DNA of 64,000 bases from Streptomyces sp. V2I9 (GCF_030817475.1 NZ_JAUSZJ010000002.1:3548626-3612625), one strand, 5' to 3'; shown: positions 36,867 through 45,716, numbered from the stretch's first letter. The notes: a model not told the origin generated them from the sequence alone. A program made the numbers and translations.

Positions 36867-38000
36867 TCACGCCAGCTGCGGCTTGACCGACATCAGCAGG
36901 TGACGATGGGCGTCCGTGCCCGCCTCGTCCGTGATCATCGCGCGCTGTCCGGGCCCCAGCAGCAGGAGCCGCAGGGACGGTTCGGTGAACGTGGCCAGGG
37001 CGTCCGCCAGATAGCCGGGGTTGAAGGCCACGGTCAGCTCGTCGGCCCCCTCCAGGGCGGCCGGCACCCGCTGCGACGCCACATCGTCCTCATAACCCGC
37101 CCGGAGCAGCACGGAGGCGTCGGCGCGGGAGAAGACCAGCTGCACCGGACTGTCCCCGTCCGCGACGACGGAGACCCGTTTGACCGCCTCGGTCAGCCGG
37201 ACCCGGTCCACCACCGCGACGGCCGGGTCCTCCATCGTGAACAACTTCTCGTGGCGCGGCAGCCGGCCCTCCAGCAGCCGTACGGTGGTGCGCGTCCCGG
37301 CGTGCTCGAAACCGGCCGAGCCGGTGTCCAGCGCGACGCTCACCGGCCCGGAGCGGCCCAGCGACCGGGCGATCTCGGTGAGGCGGCGGGCGGAGACGAT
37401 GGCGTCGGCGCTCTCGCCGGGGGAGGCCGCCTTCCACGGGAGGGTCCGCACGGCGAAGCGGTACCGGTCGGTCGCCGCGAGCGTCATCGTGTCGCCGTCG
37501 AGCCCCAGCCGGATGCCGGTGAGGACCGGCAGGGCGTCGTCGCGCCCGGCGGCCACCGCCACATCGGCCACGGCCGCCGCGAACAGCGCGCCGTCCACCT
37601 CGCCCCGGACCTGCGGGAGCGGGGGCAGCGCCGGGTAGTCGTCCAGGGGCAGCACGGAGAGGCCGAACCGGGCTCCGGCGCCCGAGACCGTGAACCGCGA
37701 GCCCTCCACCGCGCACTCCACGGGGCCCTCGGGCAGCACCTTGCAGATGTCCAGCAGCCGTCGCCCCATGACGAGCGCCTTTCCGGACCGTGCGACGTCG
37801 GCGTCCACGTCGACGCGTGCGGACGCCTCGTAGTCGAGACCGGATATCCGCAACGACCCGCCCCCGCCGTCGCGTTCGCCCCCGTGTTCCGTGTCCAGCA
37901 GCAGTCCGCCCAGCACCGGGACGGGCGAGCGCACGGGCAGGACGCGGGCCGCCCAGGACACCGCCTCGGTCAGGGCGCTGCGGTCGATGCGGAACTCCAT
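36867..38000 (-). CDS. DNA polymerase III beta subunit (sliding clamp) paralogue
   Basis: The 377-residue protein has the three-fold clamp pattern: MEFRIDRSALTEAVSWAARV, PLDDYPALPPLPQVRGEVDG, and GIRLGLDGDTMTLAATDRYR at its usual central place. The end, HRHLLMSVKPQLA, resembles the clamp C-terminus (usually HYLLMPMRL). Full-length and uninterrupted, it is probably a second clamp beside the essential dnaN near oriC. It could act in repair, plasmid or phage-related synthesis, or under particular growth conditions. I chose the ATG at 38000; 38018 would add six residues. Confidence 0.88.
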   Translation of the reverse strand: MEFRIDRSALTEAVSWAARVLPVRSPVPVLGGLLLDTEHGGERDGGGGSLRISGLDYEASARVDVDADVARSGKALVMGRRLLDICKVLPEGPVECAVEGSRFTVSGAGARFGLSVLPLDDYPALPPLPQVRGEVDGALFAAAVADVAVAAGRDDALPVLTGIRLGLDGDTMTLAATDRYRFAVRTLPWKAASPGESADAIVSARRLTEIARSLGRSGPVSVALDTGSAGFEHAGTRTTVRLLEGRLPRHEKLFTMEDPAVAVVDRVRLTEAVKRVSVVADGDSPVQLVFSRADASVLLRAGYEDDVASQRVPAALEGADELTVAFNPGYLADALATFTEPSLRLLLLGPGQRAMITDEAGTDAHRHLLMSVKPQLA

Positions 38001-38084
38001 GGGGGCCTTTCCTCGCACATCGGCGTCGTGAAGCCGGGAACCGGTTTCACGAGATCGACGCTACAAGGCACCACTGACAATCAG

Positions 38085-38154
38085 CCGGGAGCCGGGAGCC
38101 GGGAGCCGGGAGCCGGGAGCCGGGAGCCGGGAGCCGGGAGCCGGGAGCCGGGAG
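38085..38154. repeat. Ten tandem copies of CCGGGAG
   Basis: Ten perfect 7-base units run head to tail between the divergent sliding-clamp paralogue and the PucR-type regulator. A 7-base unit can change copy number by slippage; it lies 85-155 bases upstream of the clamp start. Confidence 0.95.
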
Positions 38155-38430
38155 GCCGTGGGCCGCCTCGGCGCCGCGTGGGAACCGGCGGCAACGGCCA
38201 CCCCCGTGAACCGCTGCCGCCGCGTTCCCCGCGTTCCCCGCGGTCCCCCGTTGCCGGCGTTCCCCCGTCATCCCCCGACGTGCCGGACAGGTTCGGACCC
38301 TAGAACGCAGGGTAAGGAGACGGGAGATTCACTACGCCCAGTGGGACGGCGGCGGGGGTATCGGTTCGCACAGTCGGGCGAGGAGGCTCCCTCACGCTGC
38401 CCCGTGTCCTGGGTGGGAACGGGGGAACGG

Positions 38431-39949
38431 GTGCGGGTGCAGGAGCGCGCGGACGACCTGCTGCGGATGAACCGGCTGGCCCGCACCGGCGGGACGGCCG
38501 AGATCCTGCACTGGCTGGCTGGCCGGGCGGGCCGAGGGCTGGGCGGGGCTGGTCGGGCCGGACGGAAGGGTGCTGCACGCCGCCTCCCGTACGGATCAGG
38601 CGGTGGTCCCCGATGTCGTGGGGCTGATGGCCGAGGGCGGCAACGCCCTCACCGGACGCGGGGCCCGAACGTACGTGCTGGACACCGGCGGGCACACCGC
38701 GCTGCTGTTCCCGCTGAGCGCGGGCGATCCGGCCTCCCCGGTGCTCGTCGTCGTCACGCCCCGGCCGGTGGCCCCCGGGCTCGGCACCCTGCTGGCCGAC
38801 GTGGTCATGCCGCTGTCCCTGTGCCGGCAGGCCGAGACGCTGGAGCGCCGCCGCCGCCGGGTGGACCTCGCGGAATCCCGTGGCCGCGAAGCGGTGCTGC
38901 ACCTGCTGATGACGGGCCAGCTCACCATCGCCCAGCAGGTCGCCGGAGCGCTGCGGCCCCGGCTCCCCGATCCGGTACGGGTGTGCGTCGTGGAGTGCTC
39001 CGCCGACGACCGCGACGAGGTGGCGCGGATCTGCGGGGACGCGGACGGCGGCCGGTCCTGGATCGTGCGGTGCCCCGTCTACTCCCGCCACCTCATCCTC
39101 GTGATGCCGGGGCGCGGGCCCGAACCGGACGCCGGGGAGGCGCCCACCGACGAGGCGGTCGCCGCGCGGGTCGGCGGATGCGTGGTGGGCGTCAGCGAAC
39201 CGGTGCCGCTCGCCGACACCGCGACGGGCTACCGCCAGGCGTTCCACGCGCTGGCAGCCGCCCGCGAACTGCCCGCCCGGCACGCCCGGTTCGGTGTCTC
39301 GCCCGATCTCGCGCTCGCCGTCGGGCCGCACGGCCGGCAGTGGGCGGACGAGCTGTTGAAGCCGCTCCTGGTCCATACGCCCCGCCGGGCCCGGGACCCC
39401 GGAAGCCAGGAACTGATGGCCACCGCCACCTCCTGGCTGGCGTTCTCGTCGCACGCGACCGATCACCTCAAGATCCACCGCAACACGCTGGCCGCCCGGC
39501 TGAAACTCATCGGTGAACTGCTCGGCCTCGATCTGCACCGGCTCGCCGACCGGTCGGCGCTCGACCTCGCGCTGCGCGTGCGGGCCACCCCCGCCCCGGC
39601 GTGCACCCCGGCCGCGGCGCGCACCCCCGAGCCCGCCCCGAACGCCACCGCCGGGCCGGGTACGGGCAAGCCGGCGCGGGACCTCGACGAGATCCTGGCC
39701 CACCCCGCCGTACGGGACTGGGCCGACCGCCAACTGGCCCCCGTCCTCGGGTTCGAGGAGACCCTGCGGACCTGGCTGCGGTGCGAGGGCAGGCTCGGCC
39801 CGGCCGCCGCCGAGCTGGGCCTCTCCGTCCCCGGTACGCGTAAGCGGCTGACCCGGCTCGAAGCCGTTCTCCAGCGGTCGTTGCTCCGGCCTCCGAGCGC
39901 CCGCTACGACCTGTGGCTCGCGCTGCGGTCGCGGGATCGCGCCGCATGA
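38431..39949 (+). pseudogene. PucR-type transcriptional regulator, frameshifted at a CTGG tandem repeat
   Basis: The N-terminus reads VRVQERADDLLRMNRLARTG, GTAEILHWLAG in one frame, then the rest is in the next frame: GWAGLVGPDGRVLHAASRTD through to KRLTRLEAVLQRSLLRPPSA. The break lies at three CTGG units (38511-38522). With only two units the frame would be continuous and read HWLAGRAEGWAGLVGPD. The rest has a GGDEF-like/PucR central region and two PucR HTH regions (HLKIHRNTLAARLKLIGELL; AELGLSVPGTRKRLTRLEAV). A shortened protein could still start from GTG at 38570. Confidence 0.82.
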
Positions 39950-40137
39950 GGACGGCGTGGCTCCGGTCCCTCCGGAGCCGGTAGGGGCCCTGCGGCCTCG
40001 TGCAGGCCCTGGGCGCGCCGGGAGCCGGGCGCGGCGGGGCGCGGGCCCGGTGGAGCCCTCTCCGCCCGTGTCGGCACCCGGCCGTGTCGTCACCCGCCCC
40101 CGGTTGTCACGCGTCGGCCGCTGAGCGCGAACGGGTC

Positions 40138-40758
40138 TCAGGCCAGGGCCGCGTCCACCATGCGGCGTGTCACCGCGGTCAGTTCGGCCAGGTCCGGGGG
40201 CGGCCCGGAGCGGGACAGCGCCCCCGCGAGGCGGTCGTAGAGCAGCCCGTCGGTCCAGGCCACCAGGGACCGTGCTGCCTCCTCGGGCCGCTCCGCCCCG
40301 AGCCCGCCGAGGAGTTCGGCCGCCCGGACCCGCGCACCGAGCCCCGCCCGGTGCAGGTCCGTCTCCAACTCGGGGGTGCGGGCCGCCTCCAGGCTCAGCT
40401 CGAAGCGGGCCAGCTGCCGTGCGCGGCCCGTGGTCAGCCAGCGGTGCAGCAGCGCGGCGAGCGCCGCCGCCACCGCCTCCCGGTCGGCTCCCGCCGCGCC
40501 CCGGTCCGCCTCCCGGTCGCCGACGCCGGAGGGGGCGAACGCGGCGAAGTCGTCGAGGTCGGCGAGATCCAGCTCCGCGAGCCGCTGGTAGCAGGCGCCG
40601 ATCAGCGCCGTCCGTGTCCGGAAGTAGTACGAGGTGCTGCCTGTCGGGAGAGCCGCCGCAGCGTCGACCGCCCGATGGGTCAGCCCCCGCAGCCCGACGG
40701 CCGCCACGAGGCCGATCGCGGTGTCCGCGATCAGTGTTCTGCGATCAGGGGAGGCCAT
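40138..40758 (-). CDS. TetR-family transcriptional regulator
   Basis: The 206-residue protein has the TetR HTH at its N-terminus (IGLVAAVGLRGLTHRAVDAA, ALPTGSTSYYFRTRTALIGA) and an Ala/Leu/Glu-rich ligand-binding part. It diverges from a FAD monooxygenase; between them lie two palindromes that it very probably binds. The first includes its own start codon, implying autorepression. The ligand could be a substrate or product of the monooxygenase. Confidence 0.9.
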   Translation of the reverse strand: MASPDRRTLIADTAIGLVAAVGLRGLTHRAVDAAAALPTGSTSYYFRTRTALIGACYQRLAELDLADLDDFAAFAPSGVGDREADRGAAGADREAVAAALAALLHRWLTTGRARQLARFELSLEAARTPELETDLHRAGLGARVRAAELLGGLGAERPEEAARSLVAWTDGLLYDRLAGALSRSGPPPDLAELTAVTRRMVDAALA

Positions 40759-40790
40759 GGGCTCACTCTACAGCTGTAGAGTGAGCCCAT
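40757..40790. promoter_or_regulatory. 34-base perfect palindrome (TetR operator 1)
   Basis: Bases 40757-40790 are a perfect inverted repeat with core CTCTACAGCTGTAGAG. It contains the tetR start codon, so binding would block its translation-initiation region and the promoter. Confidence 0.85.
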
Positions 40791-40813
40791 CCTCTACGGA
40801 TGTAGAGGATGGG
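40786..40813. promoter_or_regulatory. Second palindrome (TetR operator 2)
   Basis: CCCATCCTCTAC pairs perfectly with GTAGAGGATGGG across GGAT. Its core CTCTAC-N4-GTAGAG is the same as in operator 1, so the two are copies of one recognition site, 24 bases before the monooxygenase start. Confidence 0.85.
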
Positions 40814-40836
40814 CGAGGGGGAGAGGGGCGTGTGCC

Positions 40837-42183
40837 ATGGCGGAAACCGTGCGTCGTGCGGTCGTGGTGGGGGCGGGGATCGGCGGGCTGACGGCGGCGG
40901 TGGCCCTGCACCGGCGCGGCTGGCGGGTCACCGTGTGCGAGCGGGCCCCCGAACCGTCCGCGACCGGCGCGGGGATCGTCCTCGCGCCCAACGCCCTGCG
41001 CGCCTTCGAAGCGATCGGCTTCGACGTCGTCCGGGCGACGGGCAGCGCCGTGCCCGCCGCGATGGGGCTGCGGCGGCCCGGTGGCGGCTGGCTGCATCGC
41101 GCCGACACGGCCGCGCTGGCGGCCCGGTACGGCAGCCCTCCGCTCGCCGTGTACCGTCCGGCCCTGGCGGCCGGACTGGCCGCCGCGCTGCCGCGGGGCG
41201 TGATCCGGTACGGGACACCGGTCACGGCCGTCGAGCCCGGCCCCGCCGCGGGCCCCGGCGGCCCGCGGGCCCTCCGCACCCCGCCCGCCCGCACGGCCGC
41301 GGCCCGGGGCCCTTCCCCCCGTACGGCTTCCGCCCACGAGTCCCTCCGTACGGCTTCCGCCCACGAGCCCGCCGCCCGTCCGGCTTTCGCCGTGACGCCT
41401 TCCGGTCGTGCGTCCGCCGCCCGTACGCCGGTCGTCCGTACGCCGGCCGGTGACCTCGCCGCCGATGTGGTGGTCGCCGCCGACGGCATCCACAGCGCCC
41501 TGCGCCGGCAGCACTTCCCGGACCATCCCGGTCTGCGTTACAGCGGGGAGACCGCGTGGCGCGCCGTGCTGCCCGCCGCCGGTCTCCCCGGACCGGACGC
41601 CGCCGAGACCTGGGGGCGGGGTGAGCGTTTCGGGGTGGTCCCGCTCGCGGACGGCCGGGTCTACGTCTACGCCACCGCCGTCGTGGAGCGCGGGTTCCGG
41701 CCGGAGGACCCGCGTGCCGAACTCCTGGCCCGGTTCGGTGCCTGGCACGCGCCGGTGCCGGAACTGCTGGCGCGGATCGGCCCGGCGGCCGTGCTCCAGC
41801 ACGATCTGTACGACCTGGCCACCCCGCTCCCGTGCCGTCATCGGGGACGTATCGCCTGGCTGGGCGATGCCGCCCACGCCATGACCCCCAACCTCGGCCA
41901 GGGCGGCTGCCAGGCGATCGAGGACGCCGTCGTGCTCGCGCACCTGCTGGACGGCGGCGACGTGCCGGAGGCCCTGGCCGCCTACGGCCGGGCCCGCCAC
42001 GCGCGTACCGACGCCCTCCGGGTCCGATCCCGCCGGGCCGGCCGGATCGCCTCCCTCGCCCACCCCGTCGCGGTGGCCGCCCGCGATCTCGCCCTCCGTG
42101 CGACCCCGGCCCGCGTCGCGCGAAGCGCCATGGACGACCTCTTCGACGGCTTCCGCCTCCCGCCCGCCGACCGGTCGGGCTGA
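40837..42183 (+). CDS. FAD-dependent aromatic-ring monooxygenase (class A type)
   Basis: The 448-residue protein has the dinucleotide motif VVVGAGIGGLTAAVALHRRG, an internal DG motif VVVAADGIHSALRRQ and the FAD ribityl motif IAWLGDAAHAMTPNLGQGG. These define p-hydroxybenzoate-hydroxylase-like flavin monooxygenases. Residues ~140-200 form an unusual Ala/Arg/Thr/Ser/His-rich insertion, encoded by direct DNA repeats. TetR operators directly upstream suggest induction by an aromatic substrate; the substrate is unknown. Confidence 0.9.
   Translation: MAETVRRAVVVGAGIGGLTAAVALHRRGWRVTVCERAPEPSATGAGIVLAPNALRAFEAIGFDVVRATGSAVPAAMGLRRPGGGWLHRADTAALAARYGSPPLAVYRPALAAGLAAALPRGVIRYGTPVTAVEPGPAAGPGGPRALRTPPARTAAARGPSPRTASAHESLRTASAHEPAARPAFAVTPSGRASAARTPVVRTPAGDLAADVVVAADGIHSALRRQHFPDHPGLRYSGETAWRAVLPAAGLPGPDAAETWGRGERFGVVPLADGRVYVYATAVVERGFRPEDPRAELLARFGAWHAPVPELLARIGPAAVLQHDLYDLATPLPCRHRGRIAWLGDAAHAMTPNLGQGGCQAIEDAVVLAHLLDGGDVPEALAAYGRARHARTDALRVRSRRAGRIASLAHPVAVAARDLALRATPARVARSAMDDLFDGFRLPPADRSG
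41320..41367 (+). repeat. Direct repeat (21-base unit, 27-base period) inside the monooxygenase gene
   Basis: A 21-base sequence starting CGTACGGCTTCC is repeated exactly 27 bases later, coding for the RTASAHE repeats in the insertion of the FAD monooxygenase. Confidence 0.9.
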
Positions 42184-42237
42184 GGCGGCGGGCGCACCGG
42201 GACCCGACTCCGTTCGGGGGCTCCAGGACGGGACGGC

Positions 42238-42264
42238 TTGACACAAAAGTGCATGATCGTGCAA
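42238..42264 (+). promoter_or_regulatory. Promoter with candidate MarR-type operator (site A) before the DsbA gene
   Basis: TTGACA (42238-42243) is followed by TGCATGATCGTGCAA (42250-42264), an inverted TGCAT/GTGCA repeat matching 11 of 15 positions of the motif TGCTTGCCTGTGCAA. The operator would cover the spacer and -10 region. Confidence 0.55.
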
Positions 42265-42344
42265 CCTTTTGGGCGTCCGTCAACGCCTGCCGCCCTGTCG
42301 GCGGATGTTGTTGCTTGCGCGATCAATGACCTGGAGGTCTGCGC

Positions 42345-43001
42345 ATGGCCGAGCCCGTGAAGATCAAGATCTGGTCCGACTACGTCTGCCCCTTCTGCAT
42401 GCTGGCCGAGGGCCCGCTGGAGGAGGCGATCAAGGACGTGGGCACCGACGTCGAGGTCGAGTGGCTGCCCTTCGAGCTGCGTCCGCACCCCCAGCCCACC
42501 CTGCGGCCGGAGGACGAGTACCTGCCGAGCATCTGGGAGCGGGCCGTCTACCCCATGGCCCGCCGCCTGGGCGTCGACATCAAGCTCCCGGACGTCTCCC
42601 CGCAGCCGTACACCGCGCTCGCCTTCGAGGGCTACCAGTACGCGGCCGAGCACGGCCTGGGCACGGCGTACAACCAGCGGATGTTCCGCGCCTTCTTCCA
42701 GGAGAGCCAGGACCTCGGGCAGCTCGACGTCCTCACCGCCCTGGCCGGTGAGATCGGGCTCGACGAGAACGGCTTCCGGGCCGCGCTGGAGGACGGCAGG
42801 TACCGCGAGCGGCACCAGGAGGCGCTGCGGGAGGCCGCGGCCCACCGGGTGCAGGCCGTGCCCACCATCCTCGTCGGCGACACCCGCATCGAGGGCGTCC
42901 CGCGCCCCGCCCAGCTCCGCAAGGCGATCCTCGACGCGCGGGCGCAGCAGGCGGACGGCGACGTCTACGGCGCCGCCTGCGGCATCGACGGGAGCTGCTG
43001 A
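42345..43001 (+). CDS. DsbA-family (FrnE-like) oxidoreductase
   Basis: The 218-residue protein has the thioredoxin-fold start VKIKIWSDYVCPFCMLAEGP with the active-site pair Cys15-Cys18 (CPFC), a helical insertion and the cis-Pro region VQAVPTILVG. FrnE-like DsbA proteins are cytoplasmic dithiol oxidoreductases or 2-hydroxychromene-2-carboxylate-isomerase relatives, often found in antibiotic clusters. It lacks a signal peptide. Two bases separate it from the downstream flavin reductase, so they are one operon. Confidence 0.88.
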   Translation: MAEPVKIKIWSDYVCPFCMLAEGPLEEAIKDVGTDVEVEWLPFELRPHPQPTLRPEDEYLPSIWERAVYPMARRLGVDIKLPDVSPQPYTALAFEGYQYAAEHGLGTAYNQRMFRAFFQESQDLGQLDVLTALAGEIGLDENGFRAALEDGRYRERHQEALREAAAHRVQAVPTILVGDTRIEGVPRPAQLRKAILDARAQQADGDVYGAACGIDGSC

Positions 43002-43002
43002 G

Positions 43003-44097
43003 GTGCCCGGAACCCACCCCGCCCTCGCCGCCTGCCGGTTCACGGGCCTCGACCTGCGCAACCGGTACGCCCTCGCCCCCATGACCCGCGTTTCGGCGAC
43101 CGGGGACGGCCGGGCCACCGAGGAGATGGCCGCGTACTACGCGGCCTTCGCCGAGGGCGGTTTCGGGCTCCTGATCACCGAAGGGACCTATACCGACCGG
43201 GCTTTCGCCCAGGGCTACCTGCACCAGCCGGGCATCACGGACGAGGCGCAGGCCGCCGCCTGGCGGCCCGTCGTCGACCGGGCGCACGCCGCGGGCGCGC
43301 GCGTGGTCCTCCAGCTGATGCACGCCGGAGCCGTCTCGCAGGGCAACCGGTTCCGGGACCGTGCCGCGGGGCCCTCCGCCGTACGGCCGCTGGGCGAACA
43401 GCTGGCCAAGTACCGGGGCGCCGGGCCCTGGCCCGTGCCGATGGAGCTGACGCGCCGCCAGATCGCGGAGGCGGTCGCGGGGTTCGCGGCCTCCGCCGTC
43501 CGCGCCCGCGACGCCGGCTTCGACGGGGTGGAGGTCCACGCGGCCAACGGCTATCTGCTCGACCAGTTCCTGACCCCGTACACCAATCTGCGCACCGACG
43601 AGTACGGCGGCGGCCTCCAGGGGCGTCTGCGGCTCGTCCGGGAGGTGCTGACCGAGGTCAGGGGCGCGGTCGGGCCCGGTTTCGCGGTCGGCGTCCGGCT
43701 GTCCCAGGGGAAGATCAACGACCCCGCCTGGCGCTGGCCGGGCGGGGAGGACGAGGCGGAGGCGGTCTTCACGGCCGCGGCCGAAGCCGGGGCCGACTAC
43801 CTGCACCTGGCCGGGAGCGGGCGCGACTGGTTCCCCGAGGGGCGGACGCTGCCCGCGATCGCCCGGACGGTCACCGGACTGCCCGTCATCGCCAACGGCG
43901 CGCTGCACCGGGAAGCCGTGGCGCGGCGCGTCCTGGAGGAGGGCCACGCCGACCTCGTGGCGATCGGGACGGGTGCGCTGGCCGATCCCGACCTGCCGCT
44001 CAGGATGGCGGCGGGGAGCGCCCTGACGCCGTTCGATCCCGGAACGCTGGAGCCCCTGGCGACCCTGGACAACGCGCGCGCCCACGCCCCCGCTTGA
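43003..44097 (+). CDS. NADH:flavin oxidoreductase (Old Yellow Enzyme family)
   Basis: The 364-residue FMN TIM barrel shows YALAPMTRVSATGDGRATEE, the active-site region VVLQLMHAGAVSQGNRFRD, DGVEVHAANGYLLDQFLTPY and LPVIANGAL. It reduces activated C=C bonds using NAD(P)H; the native substrate is unknown. GTG at 43003 starts two bases after the DsbA gene stop. The stop overlaps the -35 (TTGACA) of the next promoter. Confidence 0.9.
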   Translation: MPGTHPALAACRFTGLDLRNRYALAPMTRVSATGDGRATEEMAAYYAAFAEGGFGLLITEGTYTDRAFAQGYLHQPGITDEAQAAAWRPVVDRAHAAGARVVLQLMHAGAVSQGNRFRDRAAGPSAVRPLGEQLAKYRGAGPWPVPMELTRRQIAEAVAGFAASAVRARDAGFDGVEVHAANGYLLDQFLTPYTNLRTDEYGGGLQGRLRLVREVLTEVRGAVGPGFAVGVRLSQGKINDPAWRWPGGEDEAEAVFTAAAEAGADYLHLAGSGRDWFPEGRTLPAIARTVTGLPVIANGALHREAVARRVLEEGHADLVAIGTGALADPDLPLRMAAGSALTPFDPGTLEPLATLDNARAHAPA

Positions 44098-44128
44098 CAC
44101 TGGTTACATGCACATGCATGATTAGTCT
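44094..44128 (+). promoter_or_regulatory. Promoter with related operator-like sequence (site B) before the deaminase gene
   Basis: TTGACA overlaps the preceding stop codon; 17 bases downstream lies CATGAT and then TAGTCT. The spacer contains ATGCACATGCAT, related to site A and to the MarR-type motif, but less exactly. Confidence 0.5.
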
Positions 44129-44168
44129 CATCGGATCGCGTCGCTGACGGAGATCCCTGAACTCATAT

Positions 44169-44184
44169 GCTTGCCTGTGCAAGC
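44169..44184. promoter_or_regulatory. Candidate MarR operator (site C)
   Basis: GCTTGCCTGTGCAAGC is a perfect palindrome with 6-base arms. Its 15-base version TGCTTGCCTGTGCAA matches the sites around the marR gene 12 kb away at 13 of 15 positions. It lies 53-68 bases before the deaminase start. Confidence 0.65.
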
Positions 44185-44236
44185 AAATGCACACGATGCT
44201 AGGTCGCTACAGGGCAACTCGGGAGACGAACTGCTC

Positions 44237-44716
44237 ATGGGTACACACGACAGCGAACTGATGGGCTACGCCCACGAGGCGATCCGGCTCAGCCGCGAGC
44301 ACGTCGCGCAGGGCGGAATCCCGTTCTCCGGAGTGGTCGTGGGCGGCGGACGCATCCTGGGCACCGGCTTCAACCGGGTCCGCGAGGACAACGACCCGAC
44401 GGCGCACGCCGAGGTCGTCGCCCTCCGCGAGGCCACCACCCGGCACGGCATCCGCGCCGTGGCGGGGGCCACCCTGATCGCCTCCGGCGAGCCCTGCGCC
44501 CTGTGCTACATGGCGGCGCGGTTCGCCGGCATCGGCCACATCGTGCACGCCGCCGACCGCCGGACCGCCGCCCGGTACGGCTTCGACTACACCAGCACGT
44601 ACACCCTCTTCGCCGAGGACCCCGAGCGCTGGCCCCTCAAGGTCACCGCGCTCCGGCTCCCCGAGGCGGAGGAGCCCTTCCAGGACTACCTCACCATGGA
44701 CCGGTCCCGGTACTGA
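44237..44716 (+). CDS. Nucleoside/base deaminase (CDA family)
   Basis: The 159-residue zinc enzyme has the motif TAHAEVVALREA (His57, Glu59) and GEPCALCYMAARF (Cys87, Cys90), the zinc ligands and proton shuttle of the cytidine-deaminase fold. Length and the surrounding sequence fit guanine- or tRNA-adenosine-deaminase-like small deaminases; substrate uncertain. ATG at 44237 follows GGAGACG. The upstream operators and the SMR genes downstream suggest a detoxification or tailoring operon. Confidence 0.85.
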   Translation: MGTHDSELMGYAHEAIRLSREHVAQGGIPFSGVVVGGGRILGTGFNRVREDNDPTAHAEVVALREATTRHGIRAVAGATLIASGEPCALCYMAARFAGIGHIVHAADRRTAARYGFDYTSTYTLFAEDPERWPLKVTALRLPEAEEPFQDYLTMDRSRY

Positions 44717-44898
44717 CCAGGGCCCCGGCCCGCCGCACCGCACCCCGCGACGCCGCACCCCGTCCCCGACGTGACGCGGCACGCGCCGCACCCGCCCCCC
44801 TCGCCCCCTGCGCCCCGGCCGGAGTACGGCGCCCCACGTTCCCCTCACGCGTCCGCTCCACTCCCGCTCCTCCCACCCACCGCACGGAAGGACCTCCC

Positions 44899-45219
44899 AT
44901 GCACTGGCTCTACCTCGCCATCGCCGTCGCCTTCGAGATCACGGTCGCCATCGCCGCCGGAAAGGCCGAGGGCTTCAAGAACCGCAAGTGGACCGGGATC
45001 ACCCTGGCCAGCGGCGCCGCCGCCACCTTCTTCCTCAGCAAGGCCCTGCTGACCTTCGACGTCGGCGTCGGCTACGCCCTGTGGACGTCCGTCGCGGGCG
45101 TCGGCATCACCGTCCTGGGCGCGCTGTTCTTCGGCCAGCGCCTGAACGTCAACAAGGCGATCGGCATCCTCCTCGTCATCGGCGGAGTCGTCGGACTCCA
45201 GCTCAGCGGCTCGGCCTGA
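44899..45219 (+). CDS. SMR-family efflux subunit 1
   Basis: The 106-residue protein has four hydrophobic helices with the membrane Glu in LAIAVAFEITVAIAAGKAEG, then FFLSKALLTFDVGVGYALWT and GALFFGQRLNVNKAIGILLV. The essential Glu13-type residue and length match small multidrug resistance (EmrE/Gdx) exporters. Two SMR genes in a row usually give a heterodimer of opposite orientation. ATG follows GGAAGGA. Confidence 0.9.
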   Translation: MHWLYLAIAVAFEITVAIAAGKAEGFKNRKWTGITLASGAAATFFLSKALLTFDVGVGYALWTSVAGVGITVLGALFFGQRLNVNKAIGILLVIGGVVGLQLSGSA

Positions 45220-45299
45220 GCCCCGCCCGCTCCCCGGGCGGCGCGAGCGGCCCACCCCGCACACCCCTGACGACACCTCTGAGAGAGGAACCACCTCCC

Positions 45300-45716
45300 A
45301 TGTCCAACGCGGCCAAGAGCTCCACCAACGCCTGGCTCTCCCTCCTGCTCGCCGGAGTCTTCGAGATCGGGTACGCACTCGCCGTCGGCGGCAGCGAAGG
45401 CTTCACCCGGCTGACCTGGTCCCTGGTGGCCGTGGTGTTCTTCCTGCTGACGCTCTACGCGCTCAGCCTCGCCCTCCGCACCATCGACGTGAGCATCGGC
45501 TACGCCGTCTGGGCGGGCATCGGCGCGGTCGGCGCCGCGGTCCTCGGCCCGCTCTTCTTCGACGAGACCCTCACCCTGGCCAAGGGCCTGTGGCTGGCCG
45601 TCATCATCGTCGGGGTCATCTGGCTCAAGCTCGCCGACCGCACGAAGCCCGAGGCGGCCGCGGCCCCGGCGGCCCCGCAGCAGGTCACCGACCGGTCCGG
45701 CGCGCTCCAGGTCTGA
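45300..45716 (+). CDS. SMR-family efflux subunit 2
   Basis: The 138-residue protein has four helices (LSLLLAGVFEIGYALAVGGS, YALSLALRTIDVSIGYAVWA, VLGPLFFDETLTLAKGLWL) and a C-terminal Ala/Pro/Gln tail. The Glu in GVFEIG is present. The pair probably forms a heterodimeric pump. The GAGAGAGGAACC region precedes the ATG. Whether it exports guanidinium, quaternary ammonium compounds or the product of the local pathway is open. Confidence 0.88.
   Translation: MSNAAKSSTNAWLSLLLAGVFEIGYALAVGGSEGFTRLTWSLVAVVFFLLTLYALSLALRTIDVSIGYAVWAGIGAVGAAVLGPLFFDETLTLAKGLWLAVIIVGVIWLKLADRTKPEAAAAPAAPQQVTDRSGALQV

Noticed and set aside
38158..38430. Plus-strand reading frame upstream of the PucR gene with Arg/Pro-rich translation
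   Set aside because: It reads through low-complexity sequence without a ribosome site and has no motif; only its last part, from 38431, looks like the regulator.
44717..44898. Possible guanidine riboswitch before the SMR genes
   Set aside because: I looked for the known guanidine aptamer hallmarks (paired ACGR-loop hairpins) and did not find them.
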